A stretch of 22,013 bases of DNA from a virus: the IMG/VR virus record IMGVR_UViG_3300030108_006236, positions 1-22,013 of that record; one strand, 5' to 3'. The notes below the pieces were generated by a model that was given only the letters and a program-made list of their open reading frames with translations, was not told the origin of the DNA and made no database searches. How positions within the stretch are numbered: the stretch's first letter is position 1; every line of letters starts with the position of its first letter. A program made the translations under genes and the position numbers. This document shows, one piece after another, positions 12,206 to 18,861 of the stretch.

Positions 12206-14266
12206 ATGGGCGGTGTTGCTGGACACTTAATGCACCTGTATGATAATAGAGATTTATCTTACAATGATATAGCGGATATCTTATCCAAAGCCTCGCGAGG
12301 AGAACTTGAAGGTACTGAAAAAACGGATGGGTTTAACATCTATCTTGGATTCAAGGATGGCGAGGCTCGCGCTGCTCGCAATAAAGGAGATATGCGCAGG
12401 GGTGGCATGAATGCTGCTGCTGTCGCTGCGCGCAATTATAAAGGCGGACCACAAGTCCGCCAAATTTATGTTGACTCTTTTCGCGCTTTCGAAAAAGCAA
12501 TGTTGTCTTTGAGCGAAGAGGAGCGCGCGAAGTTATTTGGTCCGGACGGGGAAATATTTTATAATACAGAAATTCTCGGGATGCTTCAGCCCATAGAGCC
12601 GGAGGATGAGCCGCGCCCTGCCAATGTGATCAAATATGACCCGAGCATGATCACCATTCACCCAGCTGGTCATAAGCGATACAATCCTGAAACTAACTCG
12701 CTAGAAGTTGTTGACGTATCGCAAAACGCAAAAGTTTTAGATGCTGCGGTCGATAGATTCACAGAAGCACTAGCCGGCGAGGATTTTCAGCTAGCGAGGA
12801 CTGCTGTTGCGCAGCTTAATAAACTTGATAATGATCATGATCTTAACATTGCCTTGTCTCGTATTCAAAAGTCTGGTCTAACTGGCGATATGACCATCAA
12901 TGATCTTTTAACCGATAGAGTTTCGCAAGTTGTTAATGAAAGATTTTCTGTTCTTTCGGAAGAAAAGCGTCAGGCGATTGTAGCCCGAGTTCTTAAGCTT
13001 GAAGGGCACCCAAGTCTTGTCGCTATCAAAAAAGGGTTGCCAAAAGATATTGCAAATGAAGTATCAAAGTTTATAAAAGAAGACAGTATAATCCCAATTC
13101 GAAAAGTTATTGCTCCTATTGAGGATGCAATCCACGATCTAGCAGTAGAGTTGCTTAGCGGTCTTCAGAGCGCTTACATTCTTGATAACAAAGCAGAAGT
13201 TGAAAGATTGCGAAAAGAAGTTGCAACGGCGATTGTCAAAATTAAAAAGTATGTTGGGAAAGGATCAGACAAAGCCCACGAGATGCTTTATCGCCAACTT
13301 CTAAAGCTCAAACATCATGATAAGATTGATACTGCAGTCGAGGGATTCGTATTTCAGCACGATGGTAATCTTTATAAGTTTACAGGAAATTTTGCGCCGA
13401 TCAACCATCTCCTAGGCTTGTTCAAATACGGTAGAGGCTCCGTGCCGCCTATTAGAGCGCCAGGGGAGGGTGAACTTAATGAGCAAGCCGGAATGGTTCC
13501 CTCGCGGGTCTTAGCGGTCGTTCCTGGGGCGTTTAAGCCACCTCACCGTGGTCACGTTGCAATGGTAGCAGAATATGCCGGTGAGGCTGATGAGGTTATT
13601 GTCCTGGTAAGTCCCGTTGAGCGTGAGGGGATTACTGCTGATCAGTCTGTTGCGCTATGGAATATATATCTTGAAGAGCTGCCCTATGATAATATCAAGG
13701 TGATGAAGTCCCCTGTCAACTCACCAGTTCTAGCTGCCTATCAATTTGTTGAAAACCCGGATGATAATCCGCTTTGGGCTCAGCCCGGCGATGAGGTAAT
13801 TATGGGCGTTAGCACCAAGGGCGGAGATGAGGAGAGGTTCTGCAAAAACGTTCAGAAGTATGCCCGTGAAGGCGTCTTGATTCGCGCTAATTGCGCCATC
13901 GACCCTGCTGGAGGATCTTTTACAAACCAAGAAACGGGCGAACCATTTAGCGCTACAAATATGCGCCGTGCGATCGCAAATAGAAATAAAGAATTAATTT
14001 CTTTTATCCCGCCCGAGGCACACGATCGCATGGATGATATAGAGGATATTTTAGCAATGAAGCAGAACGAGAGAAAAGAGCCGATTACTTTGGAAAATTT
14101 GTTTGACATGGTTGAGGAGGTTATGGAGGAAGAGGAAGAGCCTGTAGAAGAGATCTCATCTATGGCAGGCGGTTCAGTGGCGGGATACTCGCTGCCATTA
14201 GGGGCAAAACCCCGAAAAATTAACAAAAAGAAACGCAAGGGAAGACGAATATACATTCCGGACTAA
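12206..14266 (+). CDS. Fusion of ligase-like nucleotidyltransferase and HxGH nucleotidylyltransferase
   Basis: This is the largest protein in the window, 686 residues. N-terminal part: EKTDGFNIYLGFKDG carries K39-T-D-G42, motif I of the covalent ligase/nucleotidyltransferase superfamily. EIFYNTEIL (about 117-125) fits motif III. EGFVF at 379-383 fits motif IV, and LYKFTG with K391 fits motif V. C-terminal part: VVPGAFKPPHRGHVAM has H447-R-G-H450, the HxGH signature of adenylyl/cytidylyltransferases, and SATNMRRA (582-589) fits the downstream S-x-T-x-x-R motif. I recall related phage proteins as DUF6267. The acidic, Lys-rich tail (640-686) is disordered. It may seal or modify RNA/DNA ends or handle NAD-type cofactors. 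Confidence 0.78.
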   Translation: MGGVAGHLMHLYDNRDLSYNDIADILSKASRGELEGTEKTDGFNIYLGFKDGEARAARNKGDMRRGGMNAAAVAARNYKGGPQVRQIYVDSFRAFEKAMLSLSEEERAKLFGPDGEIFYNTEILGMLQPIEPEDEPRPANVIKYDPSMITIHPAGHKRYNPETNSLEVVDVSQNAKVLDAAVDRFTEALAGEDFQLARTAVAQLNKLDNDHDLNIALSRIQKSGLTGDMTINDLLTDRVSQVVNERFSVLSEEKRQAIVARVLKLEGHPSLVAIKKGLPKDIANEVSKFIKEDSIIPIRKVIAPIEDAIHDLAVELLSGLQSAYILDNKAEVERLRKEVATAIVKIKKYVGKGSDKAHEMLYRQLLKLKHHDKIDTAVEGFVFQHDGNLYKFTGNFAPINHLLGLFKYGRGSVPPIRAPGEGELNEQAGMVPSRVLAVVPGAFKPPHRGHVAMVAEYAGEADEVIVLVSPVEREGITADQSVALWNIYLEELPYDNIKVMKSPVNSPVLAAYQFVENPDDNPLWAQPGDEVIMGVSTKGGDEERFCKNVQKYAREGVLIRANCAIDPAGGSFTNQETGEPFSATNMRRAIANRNKELISFIPPEAHDRMDDIEDILAMKQNERKEPITLENLFDMVEEVMEEEEEPVEEISSMAGGSVAGYSLPLGAKPRKINKKKRKGRRIYIPD

Positions 14267-14275
14267 CTATTTATA
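14266..14275 (+). promoter_or_regulatory. Promoter-like ACTATTTATA element
   Basis: ACTATTTATA begins 32 bases before the ATG at 14298 and is identical to the element at 824-833. A GCGGGAG ribosome-binding site lies between element and ATG. It overlaps the stop of the large fusion gene. This is likely a late-type phage promoter. Confidence 0.45.
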
Positions 14276-14297
14276 TTAATGCGGGAGCTGTAACCTA

Positions 14298-15110
14298 ATG
14301 AATACTGAAGAAAAACTATTACGAGAAAACATTCGAAAAATAATTCAAATTATTCAAGATAAGAAAAATAACGAAAAAAAGCAAAACCTACTTGAAGAGA
14401 AGGCATTGCGAAAGATTGTACGTACCCTCTTGAAGGAGGAGGCTGTCGCTGATTTTGCTCCGAACCAATCAACTGGCATTAATGTGCTCGAAGAACTATT
14501 GAAGAAGATTATACCAGTTCTTGAAGAAGACTTCAAGTCTTTAACAACAAATAAAGAACAAAGAGATTCATTTCGCGCTCATATTGTAAATGGAATTCAA
14601 GACCTGTTGGCTCCTGCTGAAGTTAATGCTGACGCTCCCGCCCCAGGGCAAAAGGATCCCCTCCAAGAACTGCTCAGCACTTTGGATGAGCTTGAGGTTA
14701 CAGTTGGTGGCGATGATGATATGCCAGAGGAATTTATTGATATATCTGGTGATGAAGAAACGGAAGAACCCGCAACAGAAGAAGAAGAATTTGGCGCCAC
14801 CCTTAAGGATAGAGAATACAACCTCACCGGTCGCAATATGGCACTTAGAAGCTTCAAAAAAATTCGACAGAATATTGTAGACTCTTACGACATCCTTGAA
14901 GATGATGAAGATCGTGAGATATTTTATGATTATTTGATCACTAATGTCAAGCTTTATTTTGATAGATTTGAAAATCAATTAGAGCCAATGGTAGATGAGC
15001 CCTCAACTCCTGAATATGATGAAAGAGAAACAAGCGAAGACAGAGAAGAAGATTTTAAGTTGGAAGAGTATATTGATTTAGATGGTTTGCTAGAAGGCAT
15101 TCACAGATAA
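14298..15110 (+). CDS. Acidic tagged-type phage protein, possible head-core protein
   Basis: This 270-residue acidic protein has an N-terminus (MNTEEKLLRENIRKIIQII, then EKALRKIVRTLLKEE) with two tag-like amphipathic stretches in tandem. Residues 52-110 contain NQSTGINVLEELLKKIIPVL and SFRAHIVNGIQDLL, a segment I remember from marine phage proteins. A long acidic linker follows (130-160, GDDDMPEEF and TEEPATEEEEF), then a helical domain (165-235, SYDILEDDEDREIFYDYLIT). Its size, acidity and helicity would suit a scaffold or core protein, but no known scaffold signature is seen. Confidence 0.75.
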   Translation: MNTEEKLLRENIRKIIQIIQDKKNNEKKQNLLEEKALRKIVRTLLKEEAVADFAPNQSTGINVLEELLKKIIPVLEEDFKSLTTNKEQRDSFRAHIVNGIQDLLAPAEVNADAPAPGQKDPLQELLSTLDELEVTVGGDDDMPEEFIDISGDEETEEPATEEEEFGATLKDREYNLTGRNMALRSFKKIRQNIVDSYDILEDDEDREIFYDYLITNVKLYFDRFENQLEPMVDEPSTPEYDERETSEDREEDFKLEEYIDLDGLLEGIHR

Positions 15111-15148
15111 AAAAGAAAATATATAAAAGAAAAAGTTTTTCAGGTATA
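15111..15148 (+). promoter_or_regulatory. AT-rich promoter-like spacer before the NMAD1 gene
   Basis: The spacer is nearly pure A/T and ends CAGGTATAATGGG: an extended -10 type TATAAT that overlaps the ATG at 15149. If this is the -10, transcription would begin near the second ATG (15158, MQTYRD), giving an almost leaderless message, and that Met would be the real start. Confidence 0.35.
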
Positions 15149-15493
15149 ATGGGTCTCATGCAAACTTACAGAGATCTGGGAACGAATATTGGTCGCCTTG
15201 TAGAAGAAAAGGACCAAGCATACGGCAGCTCCTTTCAGCGTGCCCAAGAAATATTAAGAATTCTATACCCGGATGGAGTTCAGCCTGATCAATATTGTGA
15301 TATGTTAGGGATGATTAGAGTCATTGATAAGCTCTTCAGGATCGCCAATCGAAAGGAAGCGTTTGGTGAGAACCCTTGGCAAGATATTGCAGGATATGGG
15401 TTGCTCGGAGTGGCAAATGAAATGGACAAGGAAGAGGAAGCTTCAGGGGAAACAATCCCACTACAGTTTAATTCGGAAGCTTCGCAGGGATAA
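15149..15493 (+). CDS. NMAD1 (DUF1599) protein
   Basis: This 114-residue protein shows the signature of the nucleotide-modification-associated domain 1 family (DUF1599): EKDQAYGSSFQRAQEIL, LYPDGVQPDQYCDML, IRVIDKLFRIANRKEAFGE, and PWQDIAGYGLLG. It covers the whole family length. Members occur in phages and modification clusters and are thought to act in nucleotide or DNA-base modification; the exact reaction is not known to me. The start may be ATG 15158, since TATAAT overlaps the first ATG. No hypermodification enzyme is visible in this window. The next gene begins about 25 bases downstream or overlaps in another frame. Confidence 0.82.
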   Translation: MGLMQTYRDLGTNIGRLVEEKDQAYGSSFQRAQEILRILYPDGVQPDQYCDMLGMIRVIDKLFRIANRKEAFGENPWQDIAGYGLLGVANEMDKEEEASGETIPLQFNSEASQG

Positions 15494-15518
15494 AAAAACT
15501 ACAGAAGAATTTGAGAGC

Positions 15519-15779
15519 ATGTTAAGTGCTCTAAGTCTTGAAGAAATAATCGGTTTAAAGCTTGAACTGGCAGCAAGAGCCATAGACAATAGGCTATATG
15601 GACTTGCGCTTTGGACCGGAATGCCTTATATTGTACACGAGGCTGTTTTCAAGTACGCTGTCTCAGCTACTAGAACCAAGCTTGAGTGTATGAACTTTTT
15701 GGGACTTGCCAATGCTCATTTTTATGATCTTTGGAATAGGTACCAGATTGACAACTACTTCTCAGAGGACGAGGAATAG
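15519..15779 (+). CDS. Fis-like helix-turn-helix protein
   Basis: The C-terminus AVFKYAVSATRTKLECMNFL, then GLANAHFYDLWNRY, matches the Fis/HTH_8-type DNA-binding helices (tRtk-eAa-fLGl). The preceding part, LSLEEIIGLKLELAARAID, is helical. The start is uncertain: ATG 15519 gives 86 residues, whereas the frame continues upstream (KLRRDKKTTEEFE) in a way that also looks coding and overlaps the NMAD1 gene, and I recall relatives that include this segment. It would probably be a small regulator or nucleoid-type protein of phage transcription. Confidence 0.65.
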   Translation: MLSALSLEEIIGLKLELAARAIDNRLYGLALWTGMPYIVHEAVFKYAVSATRTKLECMNFLGLANAHFYDLWNRYQIDNYFSEDEE

Positions 15780-15823
15780 TTATACGAATGGAGTGAAAGC
15801 TCCATCAGAAAGGAAAAACTATT

Positions 15824-15955
15824 ATGTTGAATAGACTACGTAATGAGGTCGCTCACGTTTGTGGCGAGCTAGTTAGCGGTGATCACCGTGCAGCGTGGTG
15901 GGTCGTTTTGGCGGCTGACGCTGTAGGTGTTCTTTTGCTTACGAACCTACTATAA
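15824..15955 (+). CDS. 43-residue single-pass membrane protein
   Basis: AAAGGAAAAACTATT precedes ATG 15824, a good ribosome-binding site. The product, MLNRLRNEVAHVCGELVSGD, then HRAAWWVVLAADAVGVLLLTNLL, has a basic amphipathic start and a C-terminal membrane helix (about residues 24-43). It resembles small phage membrane peptides that disturb host envelope functions or lysis timing, but no family is recognised. Confidence 0.55.
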   Translation: MLNRLRNEVAHVCGELVSGDHRAAWWVVLAADAVGVLLLTNLL

Positions 15956-15960
15956 TAACA

Positions 15961-15974
15961 ACTAGTTACTAATG
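15961..15974 (+). promoter_or_regulatory. ACTAGTTACTAATG repeated promoter-like motif
   Basis: One of three near-identical 14-base motifs (others at 16845 and 18862, ACTAGTTAATAATG), each located just before a coding region in the tRNA/ClpP/PhoH block. The A/T core resembles a -10 element. Here it ends on the first candidate ATG of the HNH gene, which argues that the real start is further in (15984). Confidence 0.45.
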
Positions 15975-16490
15975 ATGGAGCTAATGACTCTAAAATTAGA
16001 TTCAGCTTACAAGCCCGTGGGTATTGTATCCTGGCGGGACGCGCTGGTTTTAGTTATAACCGAAAAGGCTTATGCCGTCGAGTTGTACGAGACTTATGTG
16101 CGTTCCGCCAGGCAAATCTTTCAGCTTCCATCAGTAATAGCACTAAAAAGGTTTGTCAATGTAGACTTTCTTCGCCCAGTGTGTAGTAGGAAAAATATTA
16201 TTTTAAGAGATGGCAACGTTTGCCAATATTGTGGAGGCGATTTTCACACAGATGATCTAACGATGGATCACATAGTACCAAAGTCTCAGGGTGGCGAGAA
16301 ATCTTGGAAGAATATTGTAGCGTCCTGCAAACCCTGTAATCAGAAAAAAGGTAACCGGACACCAGAGCAAGCTGGCATGAAGTTGCTCAAAGATCCCAAA
16401 CCCCTCACCGGTCCAGGAATGCTTCGAAGACGTTCCGAAAATCTTCACAGCCACTGGCAAGATTATCTTGACAGTTACTCTAAAACCTAG
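15972..16490 (+). CDS. HNH endonuclease
   Basis: This 172-residue protein has the HNH zinc-ribbon form. C84-Q-Y-C87 and C119-x-x-C122 bind a structural zinc. D99-H100 (LTMDHIVPKSQGG), N114 (SWKNIV) and the CNQKKGN segment form the catalytic loop. The N-terminus (LDSAYKPVGIVSWRDALVLV) matches the long HNH group found in bacteria and phages. ATG 15984 (MTLKLDSAYKPV) fits the family start best; 15972 and 15975 lie in or next to the promoter-like motif. It is probably a stand-alone nuclease acting on DNA, possibly homing, packaging or host-genome related. No intron or intein is seen around it. Confidence 0.85.
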   Translation: MMELMTLKLDSAYKPVGIVSWRDALVLVITEKAYAVELYETYVRSARQIFQLPSVIALKRFVNVDFLRPVCSRKNIILRDGNVCQYCGGDFHTDDLTMDHIVPKSQGGEKSWKNIVASCKPCNQKKGNRTPEQAGMKLLKDPKPLTGPGMLRRRSENLHSHWQDYLDSYSKT

Positions 16491-16506
16491 TATAGTGTAT
16501 ACATCT

Positions 16507-16582
16507 GGGGCAGTAACTCAGCGGTAAGAGTAGTGTTCTTATAAAGCACCGGTCGCGGGTTCAAATCCCGCCTGCCCAACCA
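16507..16582 (+). tRNA. tRNA-Ile (UAU)
   Basis: A 76-base cloverleaf with encoded CCA: D-arm ACTC/GAGT, anticodon stem GTGTT/AGCAC with loop CTTATAA (anticodon UAU), T-arm GCGGG/CCCGC with loop TTCAAAT. The acceptor stem has G1 opposite A72; the other six pairs are fine. UAU reads the rare codon AUA directly, unlike the usual lysidine-modified CAU tRNA. Confidence 0.85.
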
Positions 16583-16590
16583 ACAAGATA

Positions 16591-16749
16591 ATGTGGTTTA
16601 AAATAACAGCCGATTACGGTAATATAGAACGTCTACAGTTTTGGCTCTGGGCTGAAAGCAGAGATGCCCTGGATGAGCTTGTAGCAAAGAAAAAAAATAT
16701 TAAAAAAATTTATAGTGTAGAAGATGGGCTGACGCCCTCATTCCTATAA
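16591..16749 (+). CDS. 52-residue phage protein between tRNAs
   Basis: ATG 16591 opens a 52-codon frame lying exactly between two tRNA genes: MWFKITADYGNIERLQFWLW, then AESRDALDELVAKK and IYSVEDGLTPSFL. A beta-alpha-beta-like order and a sensible composition suggest a real small protein. The gap before the next tRNA is three bases. No ribosome-binding site stronger than AACAAGAT is seen, so the expression level is doubtful. Function unknown. Confidence 0.5.
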   Translation: MWFKITADYGNIERLQFWLWAESRDALDELVAKKKNIKKIYSVEDGLTPSFL

Positions 16750-16752
16750 TAG

Positions 16753-16829
16753 GCACCCTTAGCTCAGTTGGATAGAGCAACGGTCTTCTAAACCGTAGGT
16801 CACTGGTTCGAGCCCAGTAGGGTGTGCCA
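16753..16829 (+). tRNA. tRNA-Arg (UCU)
   Basis: A 77-base cloverleaf with CCA: acceptor GCACCCT/AGGGTGT (G-U at the end), D-arm GCTC/GAGC, anticodon stem ACGGT/ACCGT with loop CTTCTAA (anticodon UCU), T-arm ACTGG/CCAGT. It reads AGA/AGG, codons favoured in A/T-rich phage genes. Confidence 0.93.
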
Positions 16830-16844
16830 TTTTAAAAGCAGAGG

Positions 16845-16858
16845 ACTAGTTAATAATG
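16845..16858 (+). promoter_or_regulatory. ACTAGTTAATAATG repeated promoter-like motif
   Basis: Second copy of the 14-base motif, identical to the one at 18862. It ends with the first ATG of the clpP gene. If it acts as a -10 element, the message would begin close to or within the first codons. Confidence 0.45.
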
Positions 16859-17458
16859 ATGCAACACGAAGATCTCCAATGGGAGAGTAAGGCAGGCGAC
16901 GAAGCCGCCGGAAGTTCAGATAACAACAAAGTTCAAATCGGAAGAAACAGAATATACTTTTATTCTGAAGTCACTCGTGCCAAGAACTTAGAGTTAAACA
17001 AGAACCTTGTCACGATGAGCAACACACTCTACAACAGAGGGCAATCGTTGCAAGTAGATCCAGGCAGGGTCTTTCTTCACATTAATTCTTTTGGTGGTAG
17101 TGTTTTTGCTGGTATGTCATCAGTGGACTATATTCTTAACAGCAAGGTGCCCGTCACCACCGTTATTGATGGCTGTGCCGCTTCCGCCGCCACTATCATG
17201 AGCGTTGTCGGTCACCACCGTGTTATGCACAAGCATGCCTTCATGCTTATTCATCAAATCTCTTCAGCAATGTGGGGAAAGTTTGAGGAAATGAAGGACG
17301 ATATGAAGAATAGTGAACTACTTATGGACACTATCATCAAGATATACGAAGAGCACACCCGCATTCCGAGAAGCGAACTAGAGAATATTCTTAAGCGCGA
17401 TATTTGGTGGGATGCAAAAACGTGTTTGGACTACGGATTGGTCGACGAAATCATTTAA
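16856..17458 (+). CDS. clpP: ClpP-type serine protease
   Basis: This 200-residue protein has all ClpP hallmarks: VFLHINSFGGSVFAGMSS (substrate strand), nucleophile S110 in DGCAASAATIMSV, H133 in FMLIHQ, and D182 in KRDIWWDAKTC, with the C-terminus LDYGLVDEII. Its length fits the family. The N-terminal 25 residues (HEDLQWESKAGDEAAG) are extra, acidic and possibly a cleaved leader. Cellular ClpP needs a ClpX/ClpA-type partner; phage copies may work with host unfoldases or as prohead proteases. It sits between tRNA genes, apart from any capsid gene visible here. Either the first or second ATG may be used, since a promoter-like motif overlaps the start. Confidence 0.92.
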   Translation: MMQHEDLQWESKAGDEAAGSSDNNKVQIGRNRIYFYSEVTRAKNLELNKNLVTMSNTLYNRGQSLQVDPGRVFLHINSFGGSVFAGMSSVDYILNSKVPVTTVIDGCAASAATIMSVVGHHRVMHKHAFMLIHQISSAMWGKFEEMKDDMKNSELLMDTIIKIYEEHTRIPRSELENILKRDIWWDAKTCLDYGLVDEII

Positions 17459-17743
17459 CAAAGCGAGTGAAATGTAATACAATTTAAAAGCTGGTATACC
17501 AACTAGCTTAGAAGCTATAAAGTCTCTGACCAACCCCCCTACCCCCTATTATTGGCAAGGCTTTTACTTCTACGCACAGGGAGGCATGGCGTAACAGATG
17601 TCTCTTTACATTATCAATATCAAAGGCGTGAGAACCTTGTGTAAGGGTTTCTATCTGATTCGATTTGATTTGTCATAATGTTCTTTCTCACCGCAGGGAG
17701 GCACGGGTTTATAGGTGCCTCACCACCCCACAAAATAAAATAA
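17459..17743 (+). other. 285-base non-coding stretch with hairpin and short repeat
   Basis: I see no convincing gene here. It holds a 10-base direct repeat CAGGGAGGCA (17577-17586 and 17694-17703), a perfect hairpin GAGGCAC/GTGCCTC (17698-17704 with 17715-17721), a palindrome GGTATACC near 17494, and two short frames (26 codons at 17598; about 20 at 17678) without good ribosome-binding sites. Its location right before a tRNA cluster allows a small RNA or processing signals, but none is recognised. Confidence 0.35.
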
Positions 17744-17829
17744 GCCGATGTGGTGGAATGGTAGACACGACGGATTCAAAATCCGTTGCCTGTAGGGGCG
17801 TGCGAGTTCGAGTCTCGCCATCGGTACCA
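17744..17829 (+). tRNA. tRNA-Leu (CAA)
   Basis: An 86-base class II tRNA with a long variable arm and encoded CCA: acceptor GCCGATG/CATCGGT, anticodon stem ACGGA/TCCGT with loop TTCAAAA (anticodon CAA, codon UUG), T-arm GCGAG/CTCGC. Confidence 0.93.
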
Positions 17830-17835
17830 AAATGA

Positions 17836-17911
17836 TCCGATATAGCTCAGTTGGTAGAGCAAGCGGCTGTTAACCGCTAGGTCGTAGGTTCGAGCCCTAC
17901 TGTCGGAGCCA
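17836..17911 (+). tRNA. tRNA-Asn (GUU)
   Basis: A 76-base cloverleaf with CCA: acceptor TCCGATA/TGTCGGA, D-arm GCTC/GAGC, anticodon stem AGCGG/CCGCT with loop CTGTTAA (anticodon GUU), T-arm GTAGG/CCTAC. It lies six bases after the Leu tRNA, so the two are probably processed from one transcript. Confidence 0.93.
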
Positions 17912-17930
17912 ATAACACAAAGGGGAAAAA

Positions 17931-18404
17931 ATGTCACTAGTAGAAAAGCTAAAGAAGACCGGTCTAACCGCCGAAGAGGAAGTCACTCTCATTTATGAGG
18001 CTGGACTGGATGTTATTCATTATACGGATAATTATTATGATGATGTGATTGAAGATACTACGGTTGCATCTAGCCTCGCTAATCTAGCCACAAACATTCC
18101 GACGAGCCACACTCGCTGGAGCAAGACGCCAATCATTGAAACGATGAGGGAAGATGGCTACTTTGAGGGCTATGAAGAGGAAGAGATCACTACAGATCTG
18201 ATTAAGAACATCATCAGTGAGTTTTGGAATGAGTGTGATTGGCTCAGCTTCTCAACGGAGAAGTATGATCATAAGCGCGGGTATGCCACTTGCATTGCAG
18301 AGGTCCAGGTGCCCTACAAGGATGTTGTGGAGGCTGAGGACTGGATGCTAACCGGCTGGAAGGCGTTAATCACCACCGACCTAGGAACACTAGAAATTAA
18401 GTAA
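17931..18404 (+). CDS. Phage protein of unknown function
   Basis: This 157-residue acidic protein lies between the Asn and Thr tRNA genes, with an AAAGGGGAAAAA ribosome-binding site. It begins MSLVEKLKKTGLTAEEEVTL and has many Asp/Glu and Trp/Tyr residues (IHYTDNYYDDVIED, SEFWNECDWLSF). No membrane segment or enzymatic motif is seen. Acidity and aromatics would suit a DNA mimic or a host-protein inhibitor, but this is speculation. The intact frame in a tight tRNA cluster supports it being real. Confidence 0.7.
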   Translation: MSLVEKLKKTGLTAEEEVTLIYEAGLDVIHYTDNYYDDVIEDTTVASSLANLATNIPTSHTRWSKTPIIETMREDGYFEGYEEEEITTDLIKNIISEFWNECDWLSFSTEKYDHKRGYATCIAEVQVPYKDVVEAEDWMLTGWKALITTDLGTLEIK

Positions 18405-18410
18405 TGGAAC

Positions 18411-18487
18411 GCCTCCGTAGCTCAGTTGGCTAGAGCAGCTGATTTGTAATCAGCAGGTCGTCGGTTCGAGTCCGTCCGGAGGCTCCA
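18411..18487 (+). tRNA. tRNA-Thr (UGU)
   Basis: A 77-base cloverleaf with CCA: acceptor GCCTCCG/CGGAGGC, D-arm GCTC/GAGC, anticodon stem GCTGA/TCAGC with loop TTTGTAA (anticodon UGU, codon ACA). The variable loop and T-arm follow the normal pattern. Confidence 0.93.
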
Positions 18488-18500
18488 TAGGAGAAATATT

Positions 18501-18803
18501 TTGAGAGAAATTAGAAAAAGCGCAATAGCAGTTAAGAGTCTCAAGGAAGCAAAGGGTCGCGCGTGCCTTTATAAGTTGTCTGATCCGCTCATGGGCTATG
18601 AATATGTCGTAGTCTCAGCAGCCAAGGACGCTAGAAATGGTCACGATCAAGTGGTTGGCGAGACGTTTATCTTTGGTTCTGACGAGACTGGGCAGGTTAA
18701 AAGCTTTTTAGAGCTTCCTGGCTCATACCGTGGTGGTTTAGATCATCAAAAGGCTCTTAACGACGCTGGATATGATATTAATTTTAGTGATCGTTTTCAG
18801 TAA
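18501..18803 (+). CDS. Phage protein of unknown function
   Basis: This 100-residue protein starts at TTG 18501, eight bases after AGGAGA, directly downstream of the Thr tRNA. Core: MREIRKSAIAVKSLKEAKGR, YKLSDPLMGYEYVVVSAAKD, ETFIFGSDETGQVKSFLELP. A mixed alpha/beta layout, no membrane segment, no known motif. A clear intrinsic terminator follows its stop by about 25 bases, so this gene closes the tRNA operon. Confidence 0.68.
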   Translation: MREIRKSAIAVKSLKEAKGRACLYKLSDPLMGYEYVVVSAAKDARNGHDQVVGETFIFGSDETGQVKSFLELPGSYRGGLDHQKALNDAGYDINFSDRFQ

Positions 18804-18828
18804 ATACAAAATAATATCAAGAGTTCAT

Positions 18829-18850
18829 AGCCCGCGAAATGCGGGCTTTC
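18829..18850 (+). terminator. Intrinsic terminator
   Basis: AGCCCGC (18829-18835), loop GAAAT, and GCGGGCT (18841-18847) form a strong 7-bp GC-rich hairpin followed by TTTC. It ends the tRNA block before the phoH promoter motif. Confidence 0.82.
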
Positions 18851-18861
18851 TCGTGTCTGAA

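Noticed and set aside
17598-17678. 26-codon frame in the non-coding stretch
   Set aside because: No good ribosome-binding site at a normal distance and no recognisable features; chance is likely.
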